From: Lucinisca nassula
Taxonomy: Eukaryota > Mollusca > Bivalvia > Lucinida > Lucinidae
Assembly (NCBI GenBank): GCA_963580285.1
Contig: OY757023.1
Location: 85,957,108 to 86,021,107, forward strand
Reading direction: 5' to 3'
DNA length: 64,000 nt
The first letter of the stretch is position 1. The number at the start of each line of letters is the position of its first letter. A program made the position numbers and the translations under genes. The notes below the pieces were generated by a model. That model was given only the letters and a program-made list of their open reading frames with translations. It was not told the origin of the DNA and did no database searches. This document shows positions 30,722-41,189 of this stretch, piece by piece.

Positions 30722-30789
30722 ACCCTTTTTATATGGAAACCCAAAAACGGTCACGACACACAATGCAGTGCAAATCAGATGTCTCCATA
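30722..30789. mobile_element. TTAA-MITE fragment
   Basis: Begins TTAACCCTTTTTATATGG and retains GCAGTGCAAATCAGATG; cut by the SINE that follows. Confidence 0.5.
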
Positions 30790-30803
30790 CACATCCAGCA
30801 AAG

Positions 30804-30902
30804 CCAGGCTTCTCCAGACTATTGGACGAGTCTATGAACTGAGGTCCCGTCTCCGTATGACCTTAGCTGTAGGTGGGTCGTGAAAACTAAATCTCACTAA
30901 CT
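30804..30902 (+). mobile_element. SINE family D, 5' truncated, with target duplication
   Basis: CAGGCTTCTCCAGACTATTG to CTCACTAACT, with GAGGTCCCGTCTCC inside. Perfect 14-bp duplication CACATCCAGCAAAG at 30790-30803 and 30903-30916. Confidence 0.9.
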
Positions 30903-30916
30903 CACATCCAGCAAAG

Positions 30917-32340
30917 ACTCAGACCATCATGTGCATTAGCCCAGCATGATATGTCATCACAGACTTCACAACATACAGTACAGGTCCCTGAATCACAGAT
31001 TTTGCGCACTCTTTTAATGATCTACTGTGCGAGTGGTATTTAGTTTCTCACATGAGAGTCTCCTGAATTAGGAAGATTTCACCCAAGTGTGACATTCGCA
31101 AATATTGCCCATGACATGGAAGAATCAGACTTTTACTGAAGGAGTTGCAAAGACCAAATCTGCATGTCAGTTCTTGAACTTTCCCAAAAGACAATAGAGA
31201 AAAATTCACCTTATTTGCAGTTATCTACTGGGTCCTAGTCTGAAGGTTATCAGTGTTGGAAAAACAGGTAACCAGACCCCCCTGACCTTGAAAGGTCAGG
31301 GGGGTCTGGTTACCTGTTTTTCCAATATTGGCAACGTGCAAGCTGGGAGCCAGCAAATAATGCAAATATGGTGAATACGATTTTGGTGAGATGAACAGTG
31401 ATCTGGTGACTGTGATCAGTCTGTCTTAGCTGGTTCAATTGGTTCATCGTCCTGCAGAAAATTTTAACTGCTGTGCATGTGATTTCAACATCTTTCACAT
31501 TTTTGTCAGGAAATTACAAGGGACTCGCAAGTAACCTGTGAGTGTCCTTAGTGTGTTTTGGGAGCAAAATTAAGACCCAAATTAATCCCTTACTTGTATG
31601 GCCGTGTATTTTGTGTGTGCTGGTACACATGAACCTTCCCAGTATCTGGATGTCCACTGACACAATGCATTTTTATGCTGACAACTGAGTGAGTGATCTG
31701 TTCTTTTTAGAGTTTAACAGCCCTGTGACCCCTGTCTACACTATTTAGGTCATATAGGTGGACAATTCACCTTTAATACCATAGTTTTCCTAGGCCATAG
31801 GATTGTTCAAATGCGGTTATCTGATACAGCTAAAAACTGCTACATTGCATATAGCAAAGATAGGATAGGATAACTTTCCCTCTTCCTCCATATAAACCTT
31901 ATGTTTTGGGTATTTATTAGCATCGCCTCGCTCAGAGGTAGGGCTGGCTAATCGGAGCTGAGATGATCGATTATCAGCCTTGCCATTGTGCTTGATAACC
32001 GATTAGTAAAGCCTGGCTTTTTTTGAGCATGGTTGTTGCTATATTTAACCTATGCATGAGGACACACTGGCCTGGGCCGACAGTGTAAACCTCTTACATC
32101 TGGCTGTCAATAGCCTCTTCCTTTCACATATACAGTTTACCTATGTTGTGGGTATTCATAAGAATTGCCTCTGTGAGGCAGTTCTAATGAATACCCACAA
32201 CATAGGTTTTTAATGGATCAATTGACAAAAACTACCATTCAGTGAGCACAAATACTTAGCTAATCAGTTGCTATGCTTGAAAACTCATTTTTCCTTTATG
32301 TGGCTCAAAGATCAACTCCATGAGAAAACCTTTTTTGATC
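30917..32340. other. Intron sequence with hairpins, no gene recognised
   Basis: Holds the hairpin at 31258-31323, a fragment starting GGTAGGGCTGGCTAATCGGA (about 31940-32020) related to the hAT-like MITE at 48105-48492, and a hairpin with AGAATTGCCTCTGTGAGGCA near 32160-32200. Confidence 0.5.
31258..31323. repeat. Perfect 32-bp-arm hairpin, 2-nt loop
   Basis: The left arm 31258-31289 and right arm 31292-31323 are exact complements (GGAAAAACAGGTAACCAGAC ...). No MITE ends are obvious around it. Confidence 0.95.
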
Positions 32341-32351
32341 ATATGCTTTGT

Positions 32352-32605
32352 TTTACTAGATTTTGCATCCCCATAAACACTATTTCGGTCATTTTGCAGA
32401 GGATGTCTCCAATTTTGAAGGACGTTTACCCAACATTAAGATGAAGGCATTAAGATTAAGATGACAGCCTTAACCACTTTGTCTGGGTAGGCTTATATAC
32501 CCTCCAAGCAGTTTACCAGCAGTCGCATGTGGTTAGTTTCAGCTCTGTATGGAAGCATCATGCATGCAGCCAATCTATTTCGCCAAGCCCATATCAACAG
32601 AGGTG
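32352..32605 (-). mobile_element. SINE family A, diverged
   Basis: TTTGCATCCCCATAAACACT to CTATTTCGCCAAGCCCATAT with many substitutions and a local duplication (AAGGCATTAAGATTAAGATG). An old copy. Confidence 0.8.
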
Positions 32606-32801
32606 CAGTGACAACAGAGGTGCAGATAAGGCTGTGCATCTCCAAATCTATGCAATCTGATTGTGTCCTTTTATTGCCTACTTTGGCAGGAAAACATCTT
32701 TTGAGTAGCTTTCTAAAATTACAAAGACTTGGTATCTAAATAGCCGAGTCGGTTTGTCTTACTTGGTAACAACCCGTTATGACAGGTTTCTCATGACTGG
32801 A

Positions 32802-33006
32802 CCCTTCTCTTGCTGAATATTCATTTAAGCCACACCCATTTCTGTCTATCAACCAATCAAATTACTTGATGTAATTTATTGCTACAAATTCATAAACTAA
32901 ATTCCAAACAGTGTAGATCCTGATCAGATGGCTTCTTCAGAAGCCATCTGATCTGGATCTACACTGTTTGCAAAGATAGGGGTTGTCGTGAACAGCAAGA
33001 TAAGGG
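32802..33006. mobile_element. TTAA-MITE type 1
   Basis: Right TTAA at 33007-33010, left site lost (GGACCCTTCTCTTGCTG). Central hairpin 32907-32970. Joined head to tail with the next MITE through one TTAA. Confidence 0.9.
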
Positions 33007-33010
33007 TTAA

Positions 33011-33230
33011 CCCTCGTCCCACTAAACACCACAGTCCCTACCTTAGCAAACAAAGGAGAGCCAGATCATGATGGCTTTTGCCATCTGACCAGGATCTCCA
33101 CTGTTTAACTTTCAGTTTCCAAATTTGAAGCAATGCATTACATTAAGTAATTTGCTTGGTTTCTAGTCAGAAATGGGTGTGGCAAAGTATTAATTCATTT
33201 GGCAAAGTAATTCATTCAACAGGATACGCA
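33011..33230. mobile_element. TTAA-MITE type 1 relative next to the ski exon 1 donor
   Basis: TTAA at 33007-33010 and 33231-33234. Starts CCCTCGTCCCACTAAACACC and ends ATTCAACAGGATACGC. The hairpin GATGGCTTTTGCCATC lies near 33070-33086. It ends about 16 nt from the exon 1 splice donor (33247). Confidence 0.82.
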
Positions 33231-33247
33231 TTAAATCTGCATCTCAC

Positions 33248-34141
33248 CTGTTTTCTCTTGTGTTTGCTGCTACTGTCAAACTGACATTTGATCTGCTCCA
33301 GAATATCTTGCAGCTTTTCGATTCCTGGTTGGTGCTTTGCTAGCAGAAGGTATGATCGCCAGTTAGCAGAGTCAAATCCCCAGTGACATGTACGATTCTC
33401 CAGAGCTTTATGGGAATGACAAACAAATTTTTGGGGACTAAACCATGATCCGCAGTCAATACACTGAATACATTTAGAAGAAGATGTGGTGTAAGCTTCA
33501 GGGTTAAATAATCCTTTAGATTTTCCGAAACATTCATGGTAAACTTTGAAACTGTTAGGTGATGGGTGATTGGGCGGTGTGCCTGCGTCACTTCGCAGTA
33601 AGGCATTACATAGCCTCTCTGCGTCTGTTTTGGTAATTAAACCACAACTTGGTGCGCTCATAGGTAAGATCCCTGTGTATTTTAAAATATCCAACTGCTC
33701 GGGTTGGCATCTTGAACAGAAGATGTGAAGATCGTCACAAACTGTATTTATTTCCTGTAAACTATAATCCCTCAACACAGTATTTAAAATCTGTGGCAAA
33801 CATAACCTTTTCTCTCCACCTACAACAAAACAAGCGATTTTCTCTCCATCCAACAAAGTTTCACTCTTTTCACTCCGAGATGAATCCAGTTGGGAAAAAA
33901 CAGGGATCTGTTGAACAGGAAATGGAGGGGGCACACGGTATCCAGATTCACAGTCAACTTTACTTTTCAACGCATATGCCTTGCGATATTCCTCCGAAGT
34001 TAATTTTGCTAGTTCGGCTTCCACAGGTGACAACATCACTACACCATGTCCTGGACCTTGTAAAGTACGAGTCGCATTTGTTTGATAACTTTTCAACACC
34101 CGCTGTAAATGGGGGCTGATTGATTGTGGTGCTATTTCCAT
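33248..34141 (-). CDS. ski: Ski/Sno family transcriptional co-repressor, first coding exon
   Basis: The 298-codon exon encodes the conserved N-terminal half of Ski/Sno proteins, nuclear co-repressors that bind SMADs and damp TGF-beta/BMP signalling. Residues about 93-188 match the Dachshund-homology domain ([17 protein letters not shown], then [20 protein letters not shown]). Residues about 196-298 match the SMAD4-binding SAND-like domain, with clustered Cys/His (C224, C227, C230, H242, H244) and the signature [15 protein letters not shown]. The start is the first ATG in frame; upstream codons are open but contain no ATG. The exon ends after codon CAG, followed directly by GTGAGA, a consensus 5' splice site, in phase 0. 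The open frame continues 11 codons past the donor, which I read as intron. The rest of the protein must come from downstream exons at lower coordinates. Family assignment is secure; Ski versus Sno is not separable here because many invertebrates carry one ancestral gene. Confidence 0.95.
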
Positions 34142-34860
34142 GAAAACACAGTAAAATCCGATGAAAACATCGGGATACACAGTAAGTATATCTTAATCTC
34201 TTCGCTGCTAAGTTTTCACTCGTTTACACATTCAGAATGAAGACAAAACAGTCTAGTAGGCCAGACGTTGATTGGATAACACAAATGCGGCGGCTGTTCC
34301 ATTTACCGAGTTTACCAATGATAAAGTGACCTTGACGTTGTTTATTTCTGAATATTTCCACCTGTAACAGAAATTGTTGGAAGCCTTGACAGCAGTTAAT
34401 TAAGTAAACTCTAAACTAGGTCCTATCACAACAGAATATTAAACAATCAGCGCATGATCCAAAATAAATCAACACTGTCTACCACACGGACTATTACATG
34501 TTCATTACGCATGTGAATTCCAGTGGCCATTACATTAACCTCCTACGCAAAATACAATTTTCAGATAAGAAGCTGTCTCTGTGCATCAGATAGTTGCAAT
34601 AAATATCAGAAATACACGTCAAAATAAGACTTTAAAGTGGTACAGTAAGCTTTGCCTCTGGATGAGGCGGAAAAGAAATTATAACATGTCACATGGTCAG
34701 CGACATGTACACACATGGCCGTCTACACATTGCATTGCGACCGTCTAGTCTGTGACGTCAGTGGCGAGTGTCGTCTCGCGCTACCGATTTATCTAGTCTA
34801 AAGTCTGTTTCAGATAAAGAATACACACGCGTGCGTCATGAAGTGACCAGCGCATAACGC
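34142..34860 (-). promoter_or_regulatory. Presumed 5' UTR and promoter-proximal region of ski
   Basis: Sequence directly upstream of the Ski start codon, without recognised repeats, unlike most of the window. It contains a perfect palindromic CRE-type site TGACGTCA at 34753-34760 and several CpGs around 34735-34860. No TATA box or start site can be fixed by eye, and an additional 5' non-coding exon is possible. The assignment is positional inference. Confidence 0.35.
34753..34760. promoter_or_regulatory. CRE-like palindrome TGACGTCA
   Basis: An exact 8-bp CREB/ATF consensus about 610 bp upstream of the Ski ATG. A single site of this length is suggestive only. Confidence 0.3.
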
Positions 34861-35068
34861 TAATTGGGTACCCTTTTCGAATTGTATGGAAGATCGGTAG
34901 AAGTTTTTGGATTAATCGTTCTGTTTTTTATATATATATTAAGTATTTAGAGGCTATTATCAATTATCGCAATTATTCCATTTTGACTCAGTATGGAGTG
35001 GTGTAGATCTATTTTTTTTCTTATATTTCCATTCAAACAAATGTTATTGGTAAATGTAAGTGCCGTGT
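34861..35068. other. AT-rich intergenic sequence
   Basis: Nothing recognised. Confidence 0.4.
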
Positions 35069-35197
35069 CCCAGCAGGCACACGTCGCTAGCGCACCGTCA
35101 AATCTACGTCGGTGCAACGACGTTGATATGACGTTGAATAAACGGCGACGTTACATCAACATTGATGTGACAACAATTACGTCATGTGCCTGCTGGG
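35069..35197. mobile_element. Small MITE with CCCAGCAGGCACA ends
   Basis: 13-bp inverted ends (CCCAGCAGGCACA / TGTGCCTGCTGGG) around a 129-bp element rich in ACGTTGAT/ATCAACGT motifs. I recall similar CAGCAGGCAC elements from other animal genomes but cannot name the family. Confidence 0.75.
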
Positions 35198-35335
35198 GGC
35201 GTTTCTAACAAGAAATAATGAAAACTGTCTCTCTCCGAACATGCAAATAAATAGATATTAGTAAATATTTTTTTCTGTTTCATTTGAAATAGGAAGGAAA
35301 GCAAACATTTGTGTTTTTTTGTGTGTGTTTTTTTG

Positions 35336-35367
<32 letters not shown>

Positions 35368-35585
35368 ACACCACCTCCACATCAGAAATATGATACATGA
35401 AAACCCTAGTCTATCAAGTATAAGGTATTTGATGCTTGCTCGGATCCGTGATGCTTAAGATGAGCCTCTTTTATGAATAGCTATTCATCATTATCATTGC
35501 CTTCCATCATCACATTAACAAGTCCGCGCAGTTCACATCTGTAAATCATACTTTAGAGACAAGAGGGCCATGAAAGCCCTTAGTG
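35198..35585. other. Low-complexity tract and AT-rich sequence
   Basis: Includes (C)n(CA)n at 35337-35371. No gene recognised. Confidence 0.5.
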
Positions 35586-35720
35586 CTCATCACGAAAACA
35601 CGCCTATTCAAATACATTGGAAATTTTACCACCAAAGAAATGAAAATTGTGATATTTTTATATCCACAATCTATGTTTTGAGGAGAAATAATGTATACCC
35701 CTGTAAACCACACGTTTAAC
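35586..35720. mobile_element. Palindromic MITE family B, hairpin deleted
   Basis: Left end ATCACGAAAACACGCCTATT; contains TCCACAATCTATGTTTTGAG. The inner hairpin is absent, apparently lost by deletion. Confidence 0.7.
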
Positions 35721-35947
35721 GACACGTTAACCGTTGTGGGCCATTTCGTGTCATCACCCAGAGAAAGGGAGAAGAGAGGTTGAAGAAATAGTAGAGGTAC
35801 AGAAGAGAAAGAGGAAATGAATGGAAATGTAGAAACAGAAAAAATAACATCATTCCCCATCTACCCTAGACTAGCTACTAGTCTGATAATAAAAATCTGA
35901 TCATTTGAAAGGTTACAGCCCTTCAAGTTTAATTTCGCTTATTTCGA

Positions 35948-36114
35948 GTCGATCATCAATCAAAGGTGATTGAAAACCGGAGTAACCGGAGAAAAACCAC
36001 CTGACCAGAACTTTGCCTACCACGTGTGATCCGAGCGAGGCCGGCTCGAAATATTTGCGGTCAGAGACCTAATGATTAGGAGTCAGCGCTCTTACCCACT
36101 ACCCCACGGATGCC
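35948..36114 (-). mobile_element. tRNA-derived SINE (family C)
   Basis: Reverse complement of the family at 63497-63728: AACCGGAGTAACCGGAG, CCACCTGACC, GGAGTCAGCGCTCTTACCCA. The head near 36114 is tRNA-like. Confidence 0.85.
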
Positions 36115-36159
36115 CGTCCTGTATGGGTTAACCCATAAGTGGTTAGCGCCCCATGGGAC

Positions 36160-36236
36160 ATTGGCAAACAGAGTATACCCAGATCGGACGCCACAGAGCG
36201 CGACATCTGATCTGGGTATATACACTGTTTGTTCTG
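36160..36236. repeat. Isolated hairpin core
   Basis: GGCAAACAGAGTATACCCAG ... CTGGGTATATACACTGTTTG, palindromic with inner GGACGCCACAGAGCGCGACA. Confidence 0.75.
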
Positions 36237-36845
36237 TGCGCGGAAAAAGTCACGAAAAAAAAAGTCACGAAAAAAAGTCACAAATAATAAATGTAGAAAA
36301 AAATCCACTTACACCCACATCTGATGCCACTAAAAGATAGTGGGTTCAGTGTTTATATAACTTGTCCAAAGGTGTGAATATAAGTCCTGTCTCTGTCTAA
36401 TTAAAGATGGTGGTTTAAAGATGGTGAAGTATTGTCAGTCAGTTATTTGCTCAAAGGTGTGAATATTATGTATCTAAAAGATGGGAAAATCCGCGGTCTG
36501 TCGTCGGTAATCACCTTCAATACTTTGGAATAGAACTTATCAATCAGCACCTCACATAACACATAAGAGTCATTAGTTATTATTCAAGGCTCAAAACCTT
36601 AAATTGCGGGTAATAGTTAAATCACCCCCATTGAGGCTGTTCTAACAACGACCCCTAGTCTATATTTACGCTAATATAGGGAAATATCAAAAGTTTCCGT
36701 CTGACTTACGCTAGATCTCGAGACCGGAAAGATGCCAGTTTAGAACACGGACATGTTACCTTAGTGTGGATACTCTAAGGGATCAACTTGCAGGGTTTGG
36801 CATTAACCCAAGACCGATGGACTTTGTCTGGTGAAAACTCCACAT
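36237..36845. other. Unrecognised sequence
   Basis: Short AAAAAGTCACG tandem near 36245-36285; otherwise nothing recognised. Confidence 0.4.
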
Positions 36846-36982
36846 TACGATAACACACCCGTGCGACATAGTGCATGTTTCACACCTCCAAAATGGCTAC
36901 TTTTCTGATGAAAATCTGTGATATTTTCTTATTTATACTGCAAACATAGGTTGTGGACGCTCGTTTGAATGAGGCGGTTATC
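36846..36982. mobile_element. Palindromic MITE family C, half copy
   Basis: TACGATAACACACCCGTGCG to GAATGAGGCGGTT; the second hairpin arm is missing and family B sequence follows directly. Confidence 0.75.
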
Positions 36983-37258
36983 ATCACGAAAACACGCCTA
37001 TACAAATACATTTTAACCTTTATCACCGAAAAAAATGAAAATTTGAAGATGAAAAATGATGATATTTTTCTTATTTCTGCTCAAAATATAGATTGTGGGT
37101 ACACGTTAGAACCGCCTCACGAGTATCCACAATCTGTATTTTAGAGCAGAAATAAGAAAAATAAGGTATACCCCTGCAACTGCAAATCTCAGTTTCACAA
37201 TATAAACGTGGGGTTCGAGGGTGGTCAAAATTATATAGGCGTGTTTTCGTGTTGTAAC
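36983..37258. mobile_element. Palindromic MITE family B
   Basis: Ends ATCACGAAAACACGCCTATA and (inverted) ACACGAAAACACGCCTATAT. Central arms ATAGATTGTGGGTACACG / ACGAGTATCCACAATCTGTA with part of the hairpin deleted. Confidence 0.88.
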
Positions 37259-37547
37259 GAGTACCCACAGCCTATGTCTTGCAGGAGAAATAAGACAAAT
37301 AATGTAGACCCCCGTAAACCCCAGTTTTTTATATATAAATTGGGGTGTAGAGGCTTGTTCATTACACGGACTTGTTAACACGATGAACTGGTCAGGTCTA
37401 GTACGGTCCGTGGCTGGCTGGTCCAAATGGTCCAGTTGAAAATCTGTCACCACAGTTTTTAACACATTTACCATACAGTGTTTCTGTTTCTGTTTTCAGT
37501 TTTTCCTGTAGTTTTACAATGTTAGATAATTGATAATCTGATGACCA

Positions 37548-37815
37548 TTACGATAACACACCCGTGCGAGATAGGGCATTTTTCACATCCCAAAAGGACT
37601 ACTTTCCTGATGAAAATCCGCGATATTTTTCTTATTGATACTTCAAACATAGGTTGCGGGTGCTCGTTAGAACCGCCTCATTGAGGCGGTTCTAACGAGT
37701 ACCCACAACCTATGTCTTGGAGCAAAAATAAGCAAAATAATGTATACCCCCGTAAATCCCAGTTTTCTCTGTATAAAGTGGGGTTTAGAGGGGCGTTCAT
37801 TTCACTGACTTGTTC
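37548..37815. mobile_element. Palindromic MITE family C, complete
   Basis: TACGATAACACACCCGTGCG start; central hairpin GTGCTCGTTAGAACCGCCTC and complement (37661-37712). Confidence 0.85.
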
Positions 37816-38440
37816 ACGTGATGTTTAGAACTAATGTATCAGTTTAGTATAATTTTCATCATGTTGTCGGCCCAGTTGAACTTAGATCCCGAAAGGTACA
37901 GGACCACCCTGTAGTTAATGTCGAACCCTGTCAACAAGGATGGAAACCTACTTTGACAGTCGTCGTTCGTCACTGTCAACACTTTTGAATAATACTTTTC
38001 AATCAGTTACTCACATAACACTTATGAAAACATGATTAAAACCAATTCTGTGACTTTTTTCGTGACTTTTTTTTCCTACCCAAACCTGTGACTTTTTCCG
38101 TGTTTTTTTCCCTGTGACTTTTTTGTCTACAAAGTACATGCATCTGTGTACAAATTGCCTCAAACAAAACAAACTTGATACACTATAATTGAAAATGGAC
38201 CACTCCATTCCATTGTTCTGTATGGATTAACCGATTCAATCTTTGCGGGTCCTTTAATACTCGCTGTCTAATTTTATTGGTCATCTTTGAGTCAGGCAGT
38301 GTAAAACTGCAATGGGTCCTGGAAAAGGCAACGGTATGCCCATGCAGGTTTGGCTCTACAACCGCAGGATTAGTGATGGCTCGTCCGATGTCGATAGTTT
38401 TCGGCTTCAGTATCGTCGTTCTCGGCATATCTTTACTTAT
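37816..38440. other. Unrecognised sequence
   Basis: A cluster of GTGACTTTTTTCGTGAC-like motifs at 38050-38130, echoing 36245-36285 in reverse. No gene recognised. Confidence 0.4.
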
Positions 38441-38660
38441 TATGAGCCAGCGCATGACAAAACCTACAATAAGACATGCGCACAACGAAGACTCATATCA
38501 GCCTGCGCATCCGCGCTTTCTGATCAGAGTCTTCGTTGTGCGTTCTTACGATAGTTAAGAGCCCAATGCTCCTTCATGAAGCAAGAGAAGTCTCTGGTTA
38601 GACTATATGGATGCGCAGGCTGATCTGATTCTTCGCTGTGCGTACATGTAAGTTGTAGGA
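38441..38660. repeat. Hairpin GCACAACGAAGACTC and complement
   Basis: Arms CGCACAACGAAGACTCATAT and GAGTCTTCGTTGTGCG around GCCTGCGCATCCGCGC; a second partial arm (GCGCAGGCTGATCTGATTCT) at 38603-38640. Confidence 0.75.
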
Positions 38661-38822
38661 AATGCTGTGCCCCGGCTCAAATTTAATATATACGGTGGCT
38701 TCTCAGTCTTCCGTAAACGTCGTCATTCAACATATTTCTGCCGTGACTTATGACATCGACTTACCATGACTGGGCGTGGAAGCATGTGCAGTACGTTTTG
38801 TGCACTTCGCTTGTCACGGAAC

Positions 38823-39610
38823 GATTCCTGCCCTTCGGGGCTTGAAGAAATAGAGGGACTGCATGATGCTTCCGTGCAGAGCTGAAGCCGACCGCACACC
38901 AGTACTGGTGGAGCTAAGAGGAGCTAAGCCTGCCCGGGCAAAGCGGTGCGAGTCCATGCTTATAAACCCTATTGGTGGGCTTGAGATGTAATTTCATCTC
39001 AATGTCGGGTAAAAGTCCCACAAAATTGGAAGCGACGTCTCCAAAATGGCCTACACAGTGCCTACACAGTCTTGTTCGCCCAATCTTGGAATATGGTAGT
39101 TGTATCTGGGACCCCAGTGGAGTGGTCCTGAACGATGAAATTGAGAAAGTTCAGAACAGAGCTGCTAGATTTGTAACAGGCAATTACTGCTTTGAAACTA
39201 GGAGCATGACTGGAATACGTGGAAAATTAAAATGGGAGTCTCTCAAGAAAAGGAGAAAAGACAGTAGGCTGATCCTTTTATACAAAGGTCTAAAGGGTGC
39301 TGCCAGCAATCCAACAGCTGACCTTGTTCACCATTCGTTGGCGATTCAGACCCTTACTGCAAGAACTGATATTTATAAAGAGTCGTTCTTCCCCAGAACC
39401 GTAAGAGATAGGAATGCCCTTCCCGATTCGATTATTTCAACAGCTGAAGGTGCTGATGATTGTGTAGCTAAATTTACCTCTTTGGTTAGAGCTAGGGACT
39501 AACTTCCCACATCACAGGTCCTGGTGTATGAATGTCATTTGACGTGTCACCAGTAACAATTCTGATTCTGATTCTGACGGGGACGTTAAACCTCAGTTCA
39601 AACAAACAAA
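38823..39610 (+). mobile_element. SINE family A interrupted by a LINE fragment
   Basis: Head GCCCTTCGGGGCTTGAAGAA to TCTCCAAAATGGCCTACACA, then a LINE insert (39064-39582), then the tail ACGGGGACGTTAAACCTCAG. Confidence 0.9.
39064..39582 (+). pseudogene. LINE reverse-transcriptase 3' end fragment (CR1/Jockey-like)
   Basis: The open stretch ends at 39502 and encodes LHSLVRPILEYGSCIWDP, EKVQNRAARFVTGNY and ESLKKRRKDSRLILLYKGLK, the C-terminal region typical of CR1/Jockey-group RT proteins after the catalytic domain. The 3' tail is ATTCTGATTCTGATTCTG, a short satellite tail as seen in such LINEs. It is a heavily 5'-truncated insertion in a family A SINE. The ORF seems to start in SINE sequence only because the frames join by chance. 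The SINE ends CCTACACAGTG and the LINE starts CCTACACAGTC. Confidence 0.85.
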
Positions 39611-40589
39611 TTGTCACGGAAACTTTTAGGCAGCATATCGCACCGACATACACATGAAACAGACTATATATTTAATCATTATTGGATTATTTACCTATTT
39701 TAAGTCAATACACAAGTTTATTGATCTGTCATGTGCCGCACAAGGTATACTTCCCAATCACCCGATAGTGTGCCAGTGACCTTTAGAGCGTCCGTCCCGT
39801 CAAAGGTCGAAACATCCAATTTTAAAGGTATTTTTACAACGTCGGAAAAATCCCATGTTCTTCAAGATTTTTTAACGCTACCAAAATCAAAGCACTGACA
39901 GCCTATATTTTGAATGTCGTTTCAAATTGAAGTAAGAATGTCGCTCTAAGAAACTCCATGCTTTGATTGGCGAGTCAAGGCACAGCACATGCGCATGTTT
40001 TTTTGTTTTGTGTTTTTTTTTTTTTTGGCTGATTCAAATATCAGTTAGACGGGAGCCAGTCTAAATATTATTATATCTGAGTGGCCCCTCTTTAACATTT
40101 ACCGCACTTACTGCAGACAACAAATTGTTGTTAGTTTTCTCATTTTTTCCAGAAAATTATTTAATAAATGTCGTCTGCTTAAAATACCCAGCATGCAAAG
40201 CGCTACTTAATATTCAGTTTTGTATGTTTGAATTGAGGTTTAACGTCTGTTACATCCCTAAACGTCCGACATCCCTAAGTGTCCGACAAAATTTTAATTT
40301 CTCGCAAAATTGTTGGAAACGGTGGGGAATGTTCAATTATGACATTTTAAGGGAAAATTTCGAAAAAAATTTTTTTGGAAATATTCGAAATTTAACTTCA
40401 ATTTTTTTCTTGTCGGACATTTCGGGGTGCCCCATGCATCCCTAAGTGTCCGCCATCCCTAAATGTCCGACAACATGAAAATTGACTAAGAAAGCATTTT
40501 TATTGTTAATAATCAATCAATGATAAATAAAAAGACAAATTTAACGTTAAACCTATGTTAAAAATGTTCACCTTTGGAAATAAGCATTG
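39611..40589. other. Sequence before the assembly gap
   Basis: Contains repeated ATCCCTAAATGTCCGACA-type motifs at 40254-40290 and 40438-40470. No gene recognised. Confidence 0.4.
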
Positions 40590-40789
40590 NNNNNNNNNNN
40601 NNNNNNNNNNNNNNNNNNNNNNNNNNNNNNNNNNNNNNNNNNNNNNNNNNNNNNNNNNNNNNNNNNNNNNNNNNNNNNNNNNNNNNNNNNNNNNNNNNNN
40701 NNNNNNNNNNNNNNNNNNNNNNNNNNNNNNNNNNNNNNNNNNNNNNNNNNNNNNNNNNNNNNNNNNNNNNNNNNNNNNNNNNNNNNNNN
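40590..40789. other. Assembly gap, 200 N
   Basis: Exactly 200 N, a fixed-size scaffolding gap; the true distance is unknown. Any open frames across it are artefacts. Confidence 0.99.
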
Positions 40790-40846
40790 ATGCATAGTTT
40801 CAGGGGCGATAGCTCCCCCAAAAATACATGTGCAGTAAAATTCCTA

Positions 40847-40925
40847 TATTAAGACCACCTTTGTGACTGTTCAAAAGTGGTCTTAAAGACCACTTTTGAA
40901 CAGTCACAAAGGTGGTCCATGACCA
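40847..40925. repeat. Palindromic repeat AAAAGTGGTCTTAAAGACCA
   Basis: Same hairpin as at 2363-2480, with ACCACCTTTGTGACTGTTC arms. Confidence 0.85.
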
Positions 40926-41189
40926 GAGGACAATTTAGACAGAAAACACAAAGGAAGATTAAGTGCACCCTTCAAAATAAGCTTTTTAAAGCAAAATTAG
41001 TCCTAATTTTAGGTGGTCTTAATAGCGAAATTTTACTGTACTTAATCTTAATTGTCAAATGGGGAGGGACAGGATCAACCATTAGAACAGATTCCTTCGT
41101 TAAGGATAGACTATACTTTGGGACAGTGGTCATAATAAAATGATTCTGTCTCAACCTTATCATGGCGCAATCCTATTATGTTATACTAT

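Larger units (their letters stand above)
3203..33247 (-). other. ski: Ski intron 1, about 30 kb, filled with nested repeats
   Basis: The interval between donor GTGAGA (33242-33247) and the acceptor TTTCAG next to 3202. No other Ski-like coding segment was found inside it. Most of its length is mobile or tandem sequence: DIRS, hAT-like, Harbinger-like, TTAA-MITEs, SINEs, a LINE relic and two minisatellites. Inference: all would be transcribed in the Ski pre-mRNA. Confidence 0.8.

Noticed and set aside
34141..34180. Thirteen extra N-terminal codons for Ski
   Set aside because: The open frame extends there but begins with GTG; the first ATG is at 34141 and fits the family start.
38972..39502. 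A 176-residue host gene
   Set aside because: The first part is SINE sequence and the rest a LINE C-terminal fragment.
40555..40852. ORFs across the N run
   Set aside because: Artefacts of the assembly gap.
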